A stretch of 63,811 nt of DNA. Origin: Methylophaga sulfidovorans (GTDB lineage: Bacteria > Pseudomonadota > Gammaproteobacteria > Nitrosococcales > Methylophagaceae). The notes under the pieces were generated by a model, which was given only the letters and a program-made list of their open reading frames with translations, was not told where the DNA came from and made no database searches. Made by a program: the position numbers and the translations under genes. Below, one piece after another: positions 1 through 9,163 of the stretch. The stretch lies in assembly GCF_900114205.1 (NCBI RefSeq), contig NZ_FOSH01000018.1, positions 1 through 63,811 on the forward strand. Reading direction: 5' to 3'. Numbering within the stretch: position 1 is the first letter of the stretch; each line of letters opens with the position of its first letter.

Positions 1-309
1 ATGAAAAGCCACCGATTTGGACAGGGATTTGAATACAATAAAACGACACATAAAGAGAGATTATCTGTGTTAATCCTGCTGACAACGATTGCCCACTGGA
101 TACTGATGGTGATTGGATTAGCTGCCCGGCAAACACAGCATCATCGTCAATATCAAGCTAATAGTTTGAAAACGGATTCGGTTTTATCATTACCTTTTAT
201 TGGTTTTAGAGTCATTGCTGATAAATATGCGAAATTGAAGATAAGAGAATTTATGAAGTCTGTCAGGGCACTTCATTTATCAAGTGCTTACTTGTTTGAA
301 ACGCTATAA
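1..309 (+). CDS. IS4-like transposase, C-terminal fragment (5' end outside window)
   Basis: This is the tail of a DDE transposase of the IS4 type; the reading frame is open from the first base, so the first ATG is probably internal. The start (KSHRFGQGFEYNKTTHKERL) matches the segment after the catalytic Glu of the YREK region, where an 'FRD.K..R.G.GLE' block is followed by a hydrophobic helix (LSVLILLTTIAHWILMVIGLAA) and 'HRQYQAN'. The 3' end with its stop is intact. About 300 residues would be expected upstream. Family assignment is from motif memory; a subgroup cannot be named. Whether the complete element is active cannot be judged from this fragment. Confidence 0.75.
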   Translation: MKSHRFGQGFEYNKTTHKERLSVLILLTTIAHWILMVIGLAARQTQHHRQYQANSLKTDSVLSLPFIGFRVIADKYAKLKIREFMKSVRALHLSSAYLFETL

Positions 310-340
310 TTTTTGTGGGGATCGTACAGGGTCAGAGCGT
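1..340 (+). mobile_element. Right end of an IS4-like insertion sequence (partial)
   Basis: The transposase stop is followed by about 30 bases (GGGGATCGTACAGGGTCAGA region) before the selO 3' end begins at 352. The terminal inverted repeat is probably within 315-340, but the other end is outside the window, so neither the repeat nor a target duplication can be confirmed. The right boundary is approximate. The element has come to rest just beyond the stop codon of selO, without disrupting it. Confidence 0.45.
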
Positions 341-351
341 TTGATTTTAAA

Positions 352-2094
352 TCAAGACGAACAACTATAATGTGATACGCCGCCGATATCGCTCAGCTCT
401 GTTGGCATCAGCCGGTAATATTTTTCCTCAATGTCTTTTGATTGTTCGGCGTAGGGTTGTGTCATCACATTTTGTAACTCATGAAGGAGGGTATATTCAC
501 CTTCAGCTGCTTTTTTGTATGCTGCAACGAGCTGCCACTCTCGCAAAATATATTTCGGATTAACCCGTTTCATTTGATTGGAAATCGTTTCACGAGGACG
601 AGCCTGGTTCGTGTCGGTTTTGTCACTGATGCCTAACAGCATTTGCCATTTATCAAGCCACGCTGACCAGTGTTGTTCAATATCCTGAGCGTTTGAGTTT
701 GCCAACTTAGTGCCATTTTCAGAAGCATTCAGATCACCATAAAAGCTTTTTTTCAGTGGCTCGATGTTGTCTGGCAACGCTGAGAGTTCACGAAAGAAAA
801 TGGTGTAATCGACGGTTGTGAGTGTCATCAGGCTGATGAGTTCACTAAATAAGGCTTCGTTATAATCTTCAAGCCCGAGTTTAGCTGCCCACATTTTTTC
901 TAATTGCATTTGGATGACGTTGGCAAAACCCTGTTGAACGTCTTCAAGCTCTGATAGGTAATGCTGATCGCCCTTAAGCAAAGGCTGTAAGGCTTTACAA
1001 AACATAGCGAAGTTACGTGCTGCCGCGGCGGGTTGGTTAAAGAATGAGAAATGACGTCCGCCGCCGATCCATGGCTGGTATACAGGGTCAAACGCTTCAC
1101 AGAAGCCAAAAGGACCGTAGTCAAGCGTAAAGCCACCGACCGCGCAGTTGTCACTGTTAAAATTGCCTTGGCAATAACCGACACGTATCCAATTAGCAAT
1201 AAGCGAGGTCAGGCGTTCACGAAACGCCTTGGCAAGTAAAATGACTTTGGTTTCGATATTCAGGTTGTTATTGATAACGTCAGCATATTCTCGATCGATG
1301 ACGTGCAAAACGATCTTTTCCAGCTCATCCATAGCGTTTTCATGTGCATGATTCACAACGCGACGAGCAAATAGCTCAAGTTGACCGACTCGAATAAATG
1401 AGGGAGCGACGCGCGTTGAGATGGCAACGGGTTCATTGATAACGATGTCCGGTTCACTTGACGTCGAACCATCCGAATACCAAGGACGTCTGACTTGCTC
1501 GGTGGTTGAGGCATACAAACTTAATGAACGCGATGTGGGCACACCTAGTGCGTGCATGTGTTCTTGAGCAAGAAACTCTCTAATGCTGGATCTCAAAACC
1601 GCACGACCATCTGCACCACGGCAGTAGGGGGTTCGGCCGCCACCTTTTAGCTGCATTTCCCAGCGTTGGCCTTTGATAACGGCTTCTAATACGGAAATAG
1701 CTCGACCATCACCGTAACCGTTACCCGTTTGGAAGGGGCACTGTTGAGTATATTCCGTACCGTAAATAGACAGCGCGTAACCCGTCGCCCAACCGAATGG
1801 ACGAATAGGCTCAGGAACATGAGTGAGATCGCCGGAGAACATCTGAAGGAAATCTTGTGACGTCGCCATGCTGTCAGCGAAACCGAGTTCATGGAAAAAG
1901 GTTTTGCTGTGTGTGACGTAAACGGGGTTTTCGATTGGCGTGGGTTTTACCGGGACATAATGCCCCGAGAAAACTTGTCTCGGAGCGTGATCTTCGCCAT
2001 TTACCGTTGTGTCAGGATCGCGGTTGAGTGCGTCCATGAGTGAATAGCTCGTCAGTTGTGCCAGGTCGTCGAGTGTCGAGACTTCTGAAGTCAT
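352..2094 (-). CDS. selO: Protein adenylyltransferase SelO (YdiU/UPF0061 family)
   Basis: SelO is a pseudokinase-fold enzyme that transfers AMP from ATP to Ser, Thr or Tyr of target proteins and is linked to redox stress. The family signature is present: a glycine-rich stretch [19 protein letters not shown] with RSSIREFL, then SRSLSLY, then [13 protein letters not shown], and an [19 protein letters not shown] block holding the metal and nucleotide residues. The protein ends in CSS with Cys578 third from the end, the position of the redox Cys (Sec in animals) in this family. At 580 residues it is about 100 longer than E. coli YdiU, closer to longer bacterial forms. It stands alone, next to the IS end. 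The start lacks a strong ribosome site, so the N-terminus is less certain. Confidence 0.93.
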   Translation of the reverse strand: MTSEVSTLDDLAQLTSYSLMDALNRDPDTTVNGEDHAPRQVFSGHYVPVKPTPIENPVYVTHSKTFFHELGFADSMATSQDFLQMFSGDLTHVPEPIRPFGWATGYALSIYGTEYTQQCPFQTGNGYGDGRAISVLEAVIKGQRWEMQLKGGGRTPYCRGADGRAVLRSSIREFLAQEHMHALGVPTSRSLSLYASTTEQVRRPWYSDGSTSSEPDIVINEPVAISTRVAPSFIRVGQLELFARRVVNHAHENAMDELEKIVLHVIDREYADVINNNLNIETKVILLAKAFRERLTSLIANWIRVGYCQGNFNSDNCAVGGFTLDYGPFGFCEAFDPVYQPWIGGGRHFSFFNQPAAAARNFAMFCKALQPLLKGDQHYLSELEDVQQGFANVIQMQLEKMWAAKLGLEDYNEALFSELISLMTLTTVDYTIFFRELSALPDNIEPLKKSFYGDLNASENGTKLANSNAQDIEQHWSAWLDKWQMLLGISDKTDTNQARPRETISNQMKRVNPKYILREWQLVAAYKKAAEGEYTLLHELQNVMTQPYAEQSKDIEEKYYRLMPTELSDIGGVSHYSCSS

Positions 2095-2751
2095 AGTGTC
2101 GGGGGCTTAGTAATAGTGTCAGAGTGTATGATTTTACCAGTAGTGCAGGCTTAATCAGGTAGAAGTTCTACGTTAACATTTAACGCAGTTTACTCAAAAT
2201 CCAAGAAGCAGGACGAATCACTAAAAAGTGAATAATTCTGTAAATCCACATCATCAATATTTAGATCGGACTAAAGGTGCCGAGTAAGGGCCAATAAAGC
2301 ACAACAAAACAAACTCGGTGCAGCAGATAACGGATAGTGAATGAGAACCAATGACGGTAATTGACTCTGAGTGATGAGGCCCAGAGTTTTAAATAAAACA
2401 ACCAAGATGTGTTAGGTGGCTAGGTCAATTACCTATCAAATTATCAATGAAAGATGAACCCATGACGGAATGGAACGGATGAATACGATTATCCAGTTCT
2501 TTAATATGTGTCTCATTGGGGTTAAATAACGTGACGGATGTTTGTTAAAACATTGACTGGTAATAATGCCACGTCGATCTTATTCCCTTGCTTTTGGATG
2601 TTTGTTCTAGCGGGATGCTTCCGCTTCTATCTGAAAGATCCGAGTACAGGCCTGGAGTTAAGTTTTCTGGATTTTAGTAAATATCCTGAGACCCTCTCGA
2701 ATTAATCGAGAGAGCCTGTTGGATATTGAAATACATTTTAGTATTGATCAA
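2095..2751. other. Intergenic region without recognisable gene
   Basis: About 650 bases separate selO from the next minus-strand gene. I see no convincing coding region, RNA gene or insertion sequence. The only clear structure is the hairpin at 2694-2712. The stretch is AT-rich and could hold the selO promoter near its left end. Confidence 0.5.
2694..2712. terminator. Palindromic hairpin downstream of the MDR dehydrogenase gene
   Basis: A perfect 7-bp inverted repeat, CTCTCGA / TCGAGAG, with a 5-base ATTAA loop, sits about 40 bases past the stop of the minus-strand dehydrogenase. It has no T-run on either strand, so it is at best a weak or factor-dependent terminator or a 3'-end stabiliser. 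Confidence 0.4.
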
Positions 2752-3765
2752 CTACCACTCGACACAAATCTTGCCAAAGTGCGCACCGTTGGTTTGATAC
2801 TCGAAAGCTTCAGCAAGCTGCTGATATTTGAAACTTTTGTCTATCACAGGTCGGAAGTCGTTCATTTCAAGTGCTTTGACATAGTCTTGCTGTTGACGAC
2901 GAGTACCAACAAGTAGCCCTTGCAGACGCACTTGTTTCATCATTAGTAAGCCGGTTGGCACTTGGCCTGAGAGCCCTGACATGACTCCGATCAGGGAGAT
3001 ATGGCCACCGACCGCAGCGGCTTTAATAGATTGTTCCAAAGTGCCTGGGCCGCCTAACTCGAGAATATGTTTTGCACCAAGGCCATTCGTGATCTCCATT
3101 ACTTCTCGGGCCCAGTCCGGATGTTCACGGTAATTGATCGTGGCATCAGCTCCCAGCGCTTTGGCTTTGGCGAGTTTGTCATCCGATGATGAGGTGATAA
3201 TCACGTTGGCGCCAAACATTTTGCCAATTTGAAGAGCAGCAATAGATACGCCACCCGTTCCTAAAGTCAGAATGGTATCGCCTGCTTTCAGCTTGCCATC
3301 AGCTACCAGTGCACGCCAGGCGGTCAGACCTGCAGTGGTAATTGTTGCTGCTTCGGCGTGAGACCAACCTGCTGGAGCGTGTGTGAACGCCTCGACAGGG
3401 CGGGTGACACTCTCCATGGCATAGCCGTCCGTGCCATCCCCAGGTGTTTGATGAAAGTCACCGGCAGAGGGCACCACCTCACCAGACAGCCATTGTGGAA
3501 AGAAGGTTGAAACAACATGATCGCCGACTTTGAATTCTGTCACGCCCTCACCAACTTGTTCCACAACACCAGCACCATCGGACAGTAATACGCGGTCACT
3601 GTCCGTTTTGAGATGGCCGGCTGCAACCAGATAATCATGATAGTTCAGAGAGCCCGCATGGATACGGACTGTGATTTCTCCCTTTTTAGGAGAAGAGGCT
3701 TGTTCAATATTATCGACAAAAATGGTTTCTAAACCACCTGACTGCTTGACTTTGATTGCTTGCAT
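2752..3765 (-). CDS. Zinc-type alcohol dehydrogenase-like MDR oxidoreductase
   Basis: A 337-residue member of the medium-chain dehydrogenase/reductase superfamily, NAD(P)H-dependent. The N-terminal GroES-like domain (SLNYHDYLVAAGHL, GAGVVEQVGEGVTEFKVGDHVV) is followed by a Rossmann fold with a nucleotide loop LGTGGVSIAALQIG near residue 170 and a conserved ALGADATINYREHPDWA. The catalytic zinc ligands of classical alcohol dehydrogenases are not evident, so it is more like quinone oxidoreductases or the YogA-type group. Substrate unknown. It lies 52 bases downstream of the luciferase-like gene on the same strand and may be co-transcribed with it. Confidence 0.85.
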   Translation of the reverse strand: MQAIKVKQSGGLETIFVDNIEQASSPKKGEITVRIHAGSLNYHDYLVAAGHLKTDSDRVLLSDGAGVVEQVGEGVTEFKVGDHVVSTFFPQWLSGEVVPSAGDFHQTPGDGTDGYAMESVTRPVEAFTHAPAGWSHAEAATITTAGLTAWRALVADGKLKAGDTILTLGTGGVSIAALQIGKMFGANVIITSSSDDKLAKAKALGADATINYREHPDWAREVMEITNGLGAKHILELGGPGTLEQSIKAAAVGGHISLIGVMSGLSGQVPTGLLMMKQVRLQGLLVGTRRQQQDYVKALEMNDFRPVIDKSFKYQQLAEAFEYQTNGAHFGKICVEW

Positions 3766-3817
3766 AGCTCTACCTTTCTATGTGTATTAATTGTTAGTCA
3801 AAAATTTTTTTAAGCTC

Positions 3818-4759
3818 TTACTGCTGAATATGAGGGAGAACCATCTCTCCCAGTTCTTGCATTACTTCGTTGGCTGGGCGTTTGCCATATTTGAGATTGA
3901 TCGCAACATGGTTAACCCCGAAAATTTTCAATTGCTGTAAATAATCGACAAGTGCTTTACGCCCTGTACGAATACCAAGATGAATTGGCGTAGGGGTGGC
4001 ATTCCCATCTTCTGTCAAATCCACATACAACGACTGGGCAAAGGGCTTGAAGCCCTGATCGACTCCCGACACAGTCTGATGCCAACCTGTCACAAATTTT
4101 TCATGATGAGGCAGTTGTCTCGGGTAGGTAATCCAGCCATCAGCCTGCTCAGCAATCCATTCAAGACTTTGCTGGCTATGCCCCGTGACCAGCAGCGGAA
4201 TCATGGTGTCCGGCTTGGGCAGGCTATCCGCTTCCCCAGCAAGGGCTCCATAATGATTATCATAATGCGGAAAATCGTTATACAGCAGTTTCTTGAGGGT
4301 TGTAAAGTGTTCCCTGAACAGCTGTTCACGCTGGTCACGGTTAACACCGAAGGCAGGAAATTCGATAGCTCGATCGCCAGAGGCGATGCCGGCAACCACC
4401 CGACCGTTGGACAAGGCATTTACTGAGGCTAATGACTTGGCTACATGGATAGGATGACGTAAAGGCAGAATCAATGAACCCGTCACCAAGGCAATATGCT
4501 GTGTCTGTGCTGCCATCCAGCCCATATAGGCAATGGGGTCATAAATATGTCCGACATCGCCGAATGTCGGATCGCGTAGCGGCACATCTCGAAACCAGAG
4601 TGCTGAAAAACCGAGGTTTTCTGCCAGTTGAGCCAGTGTCTCCTGATTTTCCATTGTCGGGCTGTCACCCTGATAGGCCTCAAGCGGAAAGGTCAGTCCG
4701 ATACTGAGCCGTCCTTGAGAAAATAACGTGTTGTACCCGATGTTATATTGATGTGTCAT
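3818..4759 (-). CDS. LLM-class (luciferase-like) flavin oxidoreductase
   Basis: A 313-residue TIM-barrel flavoprotein of the bacterial luciferase-like monooxygenase superfamily. Visible landmarks are SIGLTFPLEAYQ at the N-terminus, AENLGFSALWFRDVPLRDP, LVTGSLILPLRHPIHVAKSLASVN and SNGRVVAGIASGDRAIEFPAFG, typical of the group that uses reduced FMN (BA3436-like). The substrate cannot be read from sequence; relatives act on sulfonates, nitrilotriacetate or unknown compounds. It lies between the MDR dehydrogenase and the bicupin gene on the same strand with short gaps, suggesting one transcription unit. Confidence 0.82.
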   Translation of the reverse strand: MTHQYNIGYNTLFSQGRLSIGLTFPLEAYQGDSPTMENQETLAQLAENLGFSALWFRDVPLRDPTFGDVGHIYDPIAYMGWMAAQTQHIALVTGSLILPLRHPIHVAKSLASVNALSNGRVVAGIASGDRAIEFPAFGVNRDQREQLFREHFTTLKKLLYNDFPHYDNHYGALAGEADSLPKPDTMIPLLVTGHSQQSLEWIAEQADGWITYPRQLPHHEKFVTGWHQTVSGVDQGFKPFAQSLYVDLTEDGNATPTPIHLGIRTGRKALVDYLQQLKIFGVNHVAINLKYGKRPANEVMQELGEMVLPHIQQ

Positions 4760-4800
4760 AGTTGACCAGAAGTGTAGAGTGAGCTTAACCCGAAACAGTA

Positions 4801-5622
4801 TTATCTGATGGTATAGGTATCATTGGTGCGAATATAGAGGATGACTTCATCACTATCGGCTACAGAAAAAAGGTGATGATATTCACCTGCTGAACCAAAG
4901 TAACTGCCAGCACTCAGGGCTTTTCCCATGTTCGTTTGGGAATCTTGATAAGCGATTTTTCCCTGTATGACAATGGCTTTGAATTCGTTGGCTGACGTCA
5001 CGATTTCTCCTTCAAAACCGGAGGGGAGTTTCACCAGAGAACCATTTAACTGCGCTTTATCGGTGCTTCCCCAGAGAAAAGTCGACTCAACGCCGTCAGC
5101 GAGCAGTCTGTGACTGTCGTGGTTATTTTCCCAGACCATATTGTCACGGTGCAGGTTCAGTGGCCGTTCACCATTATCGAAGGCCTGTGCTGAAGGCATA
5201 ACCAGATAGGGGCCGCTATCAATTTCAAGGTAGATCAGATTATTCTGAGCATTGGCGGCGGTGATGTGGTTTTCCCCTGCGGGTTGTTTCCAGTAAGAAC
5301 CTGTGGGTAGCCACATTTCAGCGGCATCTGGATCATCATTATGCATGAGTCCCTCGATGACGATGCCCTTGTAGGTGATGTTGTGAATATGGGGTGGCGA
5401 TGAGAATCCGGCGTTAAACTTAACCAGCATGCCAGTGGGCCCGTCTTTTGTGCGATCGCCCCAGAGATCGGCAGCCCCCGGGCTGGCATCGCCACGAAGC
5501 GGGTTCAGATAACCCCAGTCAACCTCATCAGCTGAAACAATCTCGGCAACAGGCTGGGCCGCCATGACCTGTGAAGCCAGCAAGCAGCCCGCCGCGAAAG
5601 TGGCCGTTTTGATTATAGACAT
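4801..5622 (-). CDS. Secreted DUF4437-like bicupin protein
   Basis: A 273-residue protein with a Sec signal peptide (MSIIKTATFAAGCLLASQVMA, cleavage probably after AMA-AQ). It has two cupin-like halves: SPPHIHNITYKGIVIEG near residues 75-92 and FKAIVIQGKIAY with GEYHHLF near 215-255. The His-rich segments could bind a metal. It resembles DUF4437 proteins, which have no established function. It sits just upstream of the LLM oxidoreductase gene (41-base gap) and has a good AGGAACC-type ribosome site. The location is likely periplasmic. Confidence 0.75.
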   Translation of the reverse strand: MSIIKTATFAAGCLLASQVMAAQPVAEIVSADEVDWGYLNPLRGDASPGAADLWGDRTKDGPTGMLVKFNAGFSSPPHIHNITYKGIVIEGLMHNDDPDAAEMWLPTGSYWKQPAGENHITAANAQNNLIYLEIDSGPYLVMPSAQAFDNGERPLNLHRDNMVWENNHDSHRLLADGVESTFLWGSTDKAQLNGSLVKLPSGFEGEIVTSANEFKAIVIQGKIAYQDSQTNMGKALSAGSYFGSAGEYHHLFSVADSDEVILYIRTNDTYTIR

Positions 5623-5773
5623 TTCTTGGTTCCTTTTTCAGTTAGGGATTAGGTGGCGAATGGTTGACCAGTCTAGTCTTGGATAGGGATGGGAAAAACA
5701 GGCAGACGGAAAAAACAGTTTATTGATAATGTTGATAATAGGTTTTAAGAGAGAGTGATTTGTCCTAAAACGA

Positions 5774-6511
5774 TTAGAAAGGGATGAGCAGCATAGCTTG
5801 GGGCACTTGCTCTATGACGCCGTTCGTCCCGAATTTATTGTGCGAGTAGGCGTACTCGATACCCGCATAAAGTTGATGATCATGTTGCCAATAGTGGCCT
5901 ATATCAAGGAGTAATTGAGGCTGTGCTGATAAACTGGCTTTTTTGCCTGTCGCATCAGCACTCTGCCATTCAATAAAACCTTTGAACCAGAAGCGGTGCT
6001 TGCCCAGATTGAACTTCATCCCCCAGATCGGCGAAATCTGAATACCGGTTGTACTGGCATTCTCGGACTTAAATGCCATGACATCTAAACGGAGAAAGCC
6101 CATACCGGGGGCGTGAAACTTGACGCCCGCGCCAAGCAGATAGGCTTTAAACGGATCATGGCGAGGCAAGTTCCCGATATTAATGCCCGCCACAACTGAA
6201 AAGTCATCAAGTAACGAGATTGGCGACGGTTTGCCGGTAACGGCTGTCCAGTTCATACGTGGGTAGAACTCAGCATAAAATTCTGTGCCAACATCACGAC
6301 GATTGAAAATATTCGAGAAAAAATAATTTTCGCCATAGCGCCATGAGCTGGCATGTTCAATCGTTATCGATTCACGTGTTTTTGGGCCTAATTCGTATTG
6401 GTTTCCGTGTAGAAACTGAATATTAGTGGAGCGCCAGCTTGGTGGCTCTGCTATGGCCGGTAGTGTAAACAAGCTCGTAGCAACGAGTAATAGTGATCTT
6501 AGTGTGGTCAT
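5774..6511 (-). CDS. Tsx/OmpK-like outer-membrane protein
   Basis: Predicted 12-stranded beta-barrel of the nucleoside-channel (Tsx)/OmpK type. It has a signal peptide (MTTLRSLLLVATSLFTLPAIA), alternating aromatic/hydrophobic strands, SFIEWQS-like segments and a C-terminal Phe as recognised by the BAM machinery. I chose the ATG that directly precedes MTTLRS because GGGAA lies 6-8 bases upstream and the signal peptide starts there; a longer start 24 bases upstream is possible. The substrate is unknown. It lies between the LysR regulator gene and the bicupin gene, all on the minus strand. Confidence 0.72.
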   Translation of the reverse strand: MTTLRSLLLVATSLFTLPAIAEPPSWRSTNIQFLHGNQYELGPKTRESITIEHASSWRYGENYFFSNIFNRRDVGTEFYAEFYPRMNWTAVTGKPSPISLLDDFSVVAGINIGNLPRHDPFKAYLLGAGVKFHAPGMGFLRLDVMAFKSENASTTGIQISPIWGMKFNLGKHRFWFKGFIEWQSADATGKKASLSAQPQLLLDIGHYWQHDHQLYAGIEYAYSHNKFGTNGVIEQVPQAMLLIPF

Positions 6512-6642
6512 AGCAGGTTCCCATATCATTAACAATTCGTCTTATGAGGGAGAAGTTTAGTGATACGTTAACAACTGAAAAAGTAGAAAGTTGTCAAAAC
6601 AGTTTACTGATTTTGTTAATAATTATTGATTTTTACGGGTGA

Positions 6643-7548
6643 TTATTCTGTTTTTGGGATATCCCAGTAAGGGGGTGGGCCAAATTGCTGAATAAGATAT
6701 TCAATAAATACGCTGACTTTAGGTGCCAACAATCTTGAGCTGGGATATACCGCCCAGATAGCCGTTTTAGAGACTAAAGGGAATTCATCCAGTACGGTGA
6801 CGAGTTTGCCCTCAGCGAGCAATTCGTAGGTACTCCATTTGGCATTGATAGTGAGTCCGAGACCTAGCGCGCAGGCATCACGAGCTGCTTCACCGTTATC
6901 CACACGAACCTGACTATTAGGTCTGATGGATATAGGGCCGGTCGGTGTTTGGAAGTGCCAAGTATCCAGGCCCGTTAATGTAATGCAGTGGTGGTTTTTA
7001 ATATCCTCGGGTGATGAAGGAATCCCATGCTCGGCAATATAGTCAGGCGATGCACACAAGACGCGACTGTCAGGCGCTAGCTTACGAGCAATCAGGTTAG
7101 AATCTTTAAGTTCAGCGTTGCGAATCGCCACATCAAATCCACCTTCAACCATATCCACAATGCTATCGGAAAGTCGCAGATCCAAAATCAAATTGGGGTA
7201 GCGTTCAGTAAAGCCTTTTAGAGCGGGTACTAAATGCATGCGGGCAAAGGAAGCCGGAGCGGCTATGCGCAATGTACCCGAGGGGATCGTCTCCCCCGCA
7301 CCTACCGCAGAGCGCGCTGCTTCTACGCTGGCCAATACGTCCTCTGCATGAGGTAGAAAAGATTTGCCTTCTTCTGTGAGCGAGACCTGCCGTGTTGTGC
7401 GGTGTAGCAAACGCACACCCAGGTTTTTTTCCAGCTTATTAATATAGGCGCTAGCCACCGCCGGTGATAAGCCTAGTTCATTGCCAGCAGCACTGATGTT
7501 CTGCGTGGCGGCAATGCGAATAAATAACTTCAGGTGCTCAATATTCAT
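6643..7548 (-). CDS. LysR-family transcriptional regulator
   Basis: A 301-residue LysR-type regulator. The N-terminal winged helix-turn-helix (MNIEHLKLFIRIAATQNISAAGNELGLSPAVASAYINKLEKNLGVRLLHRTTR, residues 1-53) is followed by a linker helix and a periplasmic-binding-like effector domain (GTLRIAAPASFARMHLVPALKGF, DLRLSDSIVDMVEGGFDVAIR). It resembles the CrgA/DmlR group that controls a divergent oxidoreductase. Its gene is divergent from the MDR gene at 7679, and the shared intergenic region holds an inverted repeat suited to LysR binding. The inducer is unknown. Confidence 0.92.
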   Translation of the reverse strand: MNIEHLKLFIRIAATQNISAAGNELGLSPAVASAYINKLEKNLGVRLLHRTTRQVSLTEEGKSFLPHAEDVLASVEAARSAVGAGETIPSGTLRIAAPASFARMHLVPALKGFTERYPNLILDLRLSDSIVDMVEGGFDVAIRNAELKDSNLIARKLAPDSRVLCASPDYIAEHGIPSSPEDIKNHHCITLTGLDTWHFQTPTGPISIRPNSQVRVDNGEAARDACALGLGLTINAKWSTYELLAEGKLVTVLDEFPLVSKTAIWAVYPSSRLLAPKVSVFIEYLIQQFGPPPYWDIPKTE

Positions 7549-7574
7549 AGATTATCAATAAAAAATATAAACAG

Positions 7575-7621
7575 ATTGTATTGTTTGCCTGATTATCATT
7601 TAGTTTGTAGGTAAATACAAT
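7575..7621. promoter_or_regulatory. Candidate LysR operator between divergent genes
   Basis: The 130-base divergent region contains a perfect 8-bp inverted repeat, ATTGTATT (7575-7582) and AATACAAT (7614-7621), around a 31-base spacer, a geometry compatible with a LysR tetramer. A second smaller repeat, TAAGTA / TACTTA, lies just before the ACGAGG ribosome site of the MDR gene. Direct binding is inferred only. Confidence 0.45.
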
Positions 7622-7678
7622 AGCCCTCGTAGCTTGGCAATAGCTAAGTAAAAAAATACTTATTACGAGGACAAACAA

Positions 7679-8668
7679 ATGAAAGCCATGATCATTAATA
7701 ACTTCGGTGGTTCAGAAAATTTCGAGGTTTCGGATATCGACATGCCAGACGTTAAGGTCGGCCAGGTGCTGGTACGTATCGCGGCTAGCAGCGTGAATAC
7801 CGTCGATACCATGATTCGTGAAATGGGGTCTGAATTACCTATTTCACCTGCACTGCCTGCTGTATTAGGTATGGATTTCGCCGGTATCGTTGAAGCGGTG
7901 GGTGAGGGCGTCACTGACTATGTCGTTGGCGATGAAGTCTATGGCTGTGCTGGTGGTCTTGGAGAATTACAAGGTACGCTGGCTGAGTACATTGCCGCCG
8001 ATAGTCGTTTAATCGCACATAAACCTAACAACCTTTCTATGCAGGAAGCGGCGGCACTGCCATTAGTCGGGATTACGGCTTACGAAGGTTTATTGCGGGC
8101 AGGTATCAAATCAGGTCAAAAAGTGCTGGTACATGGTGGTTCTGGCGGTGTGGGTCATGTAGCACTGCAACTGGCTAAACACTTTGGTGCGGACGTATAT
8201 GCTACTGGGGGCGGCGATAAGCAGCTGGCATTGATTGAATCCCTGGGTGCCACAGGTATCAACTACAAAACCGAAACGGTTGCTGACTATATCGAAAAAC
8301 ACACTGACGGTGCAGGTTTTGATGTGGTGTTCGATTCCGTCGGCGGAGCCAATATGGCCAACTCTTTCGATGCTGCCGCTTTAAATGGTCAGGTAGCTTC
8401 AACCGTGTCCATGGTCGAACTCGACTTATCTGTAGCCCATTTCAAGGGACTGTCACTGCACGTAGTTTTTATGCTGATCCCGATGATTCATAACGTCAAA
8501 CGTCAGGAACATGCCGAGATATTAAAAGCGTTACGCACTATCGCTGAGGCGGATGGACTCAAGCCTGTATTGGATGAAAAACGTTTTTCTCTGGAAGAAG
8601 TGGGTCTGGCTTATGACCGTCTGACAAGTGGACAAGCTATGGGGAAAGTGGTTGTTGAGAATAGGTAG
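7679..8668 (+). CDS. NADPH:quinone oxidoreductase-like MDR protein
   Basis: A 329-residue zinc-independent MDR family member. N-terminal domain: ASSVNTVDTMIREMG, VLGMDFAGIVEAVGEGV; cofactor domain: VLVHGGSGGVGHVALQLAKHFGADVYATGG near residues 145-173, the AxxGxxG-type NADPH loop of quinone oxidoreductases. It probably reduces quinones or reactive enones with NADPH in the cytoplasm. A clear ACGAGG ribosome site precedes the ATG. It is transcribed away from the LysR gene, the usual arrangement for a regulated target, and begins a plus-strand run with the DUF1330, NTF2-like and SDR genes. Confidence 0.88.
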   Translation: MKAMIINNFGGSENFEVSDIDMPDVKVGQVLVRIAASSVNTVDTMIREMGSELPISPALPAVLGMDFAGIVEAVGEGVTDYVVGDEVYGCAGGLGELQGTLAEYIAADSRLIAHKPNNLSMQEAAALPLVGITAYEGLLRAGIKSGQKVLVHGGSGGVGHVALQLAKHFGADVYATGGGDKQLALIESLGATGINYKTETVADYIEKHTDGAGFDVVFDSVGGANMANSFDAAALNGQVASTVSMVELDLSVAHFKGLSLHVVFMLIPMIHNVKRQEHAEILKALRTIAEADGLKPVLDEKRFSLEEVGLAYDRLTSGQAMGKVVVENR

Positions 8669-8693
8669 TTAATAGCAACTGATGTTTTAACGT

Positions 8694-8731
8694 ATGGTAG
8701 ACGTATGTTTATCAAACGCTGCGTCTACCAT
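8694..8731. terminator. Nested stem-loop after the MDR gene
   Basis: A perfect 10-bp stem (ATGGTAGACG / CGTCTACCAT) encloses an 18-base loop that itself contains a GTTT-ATC-AAAC mini-hairpin. No T-run follows, so simple intrinsic termination is doubtful. A further 7-bp repeat, GCTGTTA / TAACAGC, lies at 8740-8767, before the DUF1330 gene. Confidence 0.45.
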
Positions 8732-8814
8732 CTCGAAGCGCTGTTACTGGCAATGCGCATTAACAGCAATACAACACGGATGGGGGTTCCCATTCATAAA
8801 TGAGGAAGAAAATA

Positions 8815-9117
8815 ATGAATTATTACTCTGTAATTACAGTCACGCCAACCAGTGAAGACTGGATTCCTGCATATCTGGAATCGGTCGTCGGATTGGTAAA
8901 CAGACATGGTGGTCAATTCCTGGCACGTACCCCCAATCATGAACAATTGGAAGGCGAAAAACAGGATGCGGCATTGCGCATCATTATTGGCTGGCCTTCC
9001 AAGCAGGCAGCATTGGATTTTACTAATGATCCTGATTACCAGCCACATCTGAAAGCTCGTCTGGCGGGTTCTGTCAGTCAACACTTTTTGATTGAAGGCA
9101 AAGATCAGCTGGCCTAA
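8815..9117 (+). CDS. DUF1330-like small protein
   Basis: A 100-residue protein with the ferredoxin-like alpha/beta fold expected of DUF1330: MNYYSVITVTPT, then GGQFLARTPNHEQLEGE, RIIIGWPSKQAALDF and DPDYQPHLKARL. The function of the family is unknown; members often sit in stress or catabolic operons. I start at the ATG before NYYSV because GAGGAAG lies 6 bases upstream, while the ATG 15 bases earlier has no ribosome site. The next gene follows after a short gap on the same strand. Confidence 0.75.
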   Translation: MNYYSVITVTPTSEDWIPAYLESVVGLVNRHGGQFLARTPNHEQLEGEKQDAALRIIIGWPSKQAALDFTNDPDYQPHLKARLAGSVSQHFLIEGKDQLA

Positions 9118-9163
9118 GTCTAAACAAACTTTAATTAGTGACTTAATTCATTTGGAGAAAATC

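Noticed and set aside
1-309. A complete small gene starting at the first ATG
   Set aside because: The sequence matches the C-terminal part of an IS4-type transposase and the frame is open at the window edge, so the ATG is internal.
2719-2916. A 65-codon plus-strand ORF
   Set aside because: It lies antisense to the conserved MDR dehydrogenase and has no ribosome site or recognisable sequence.
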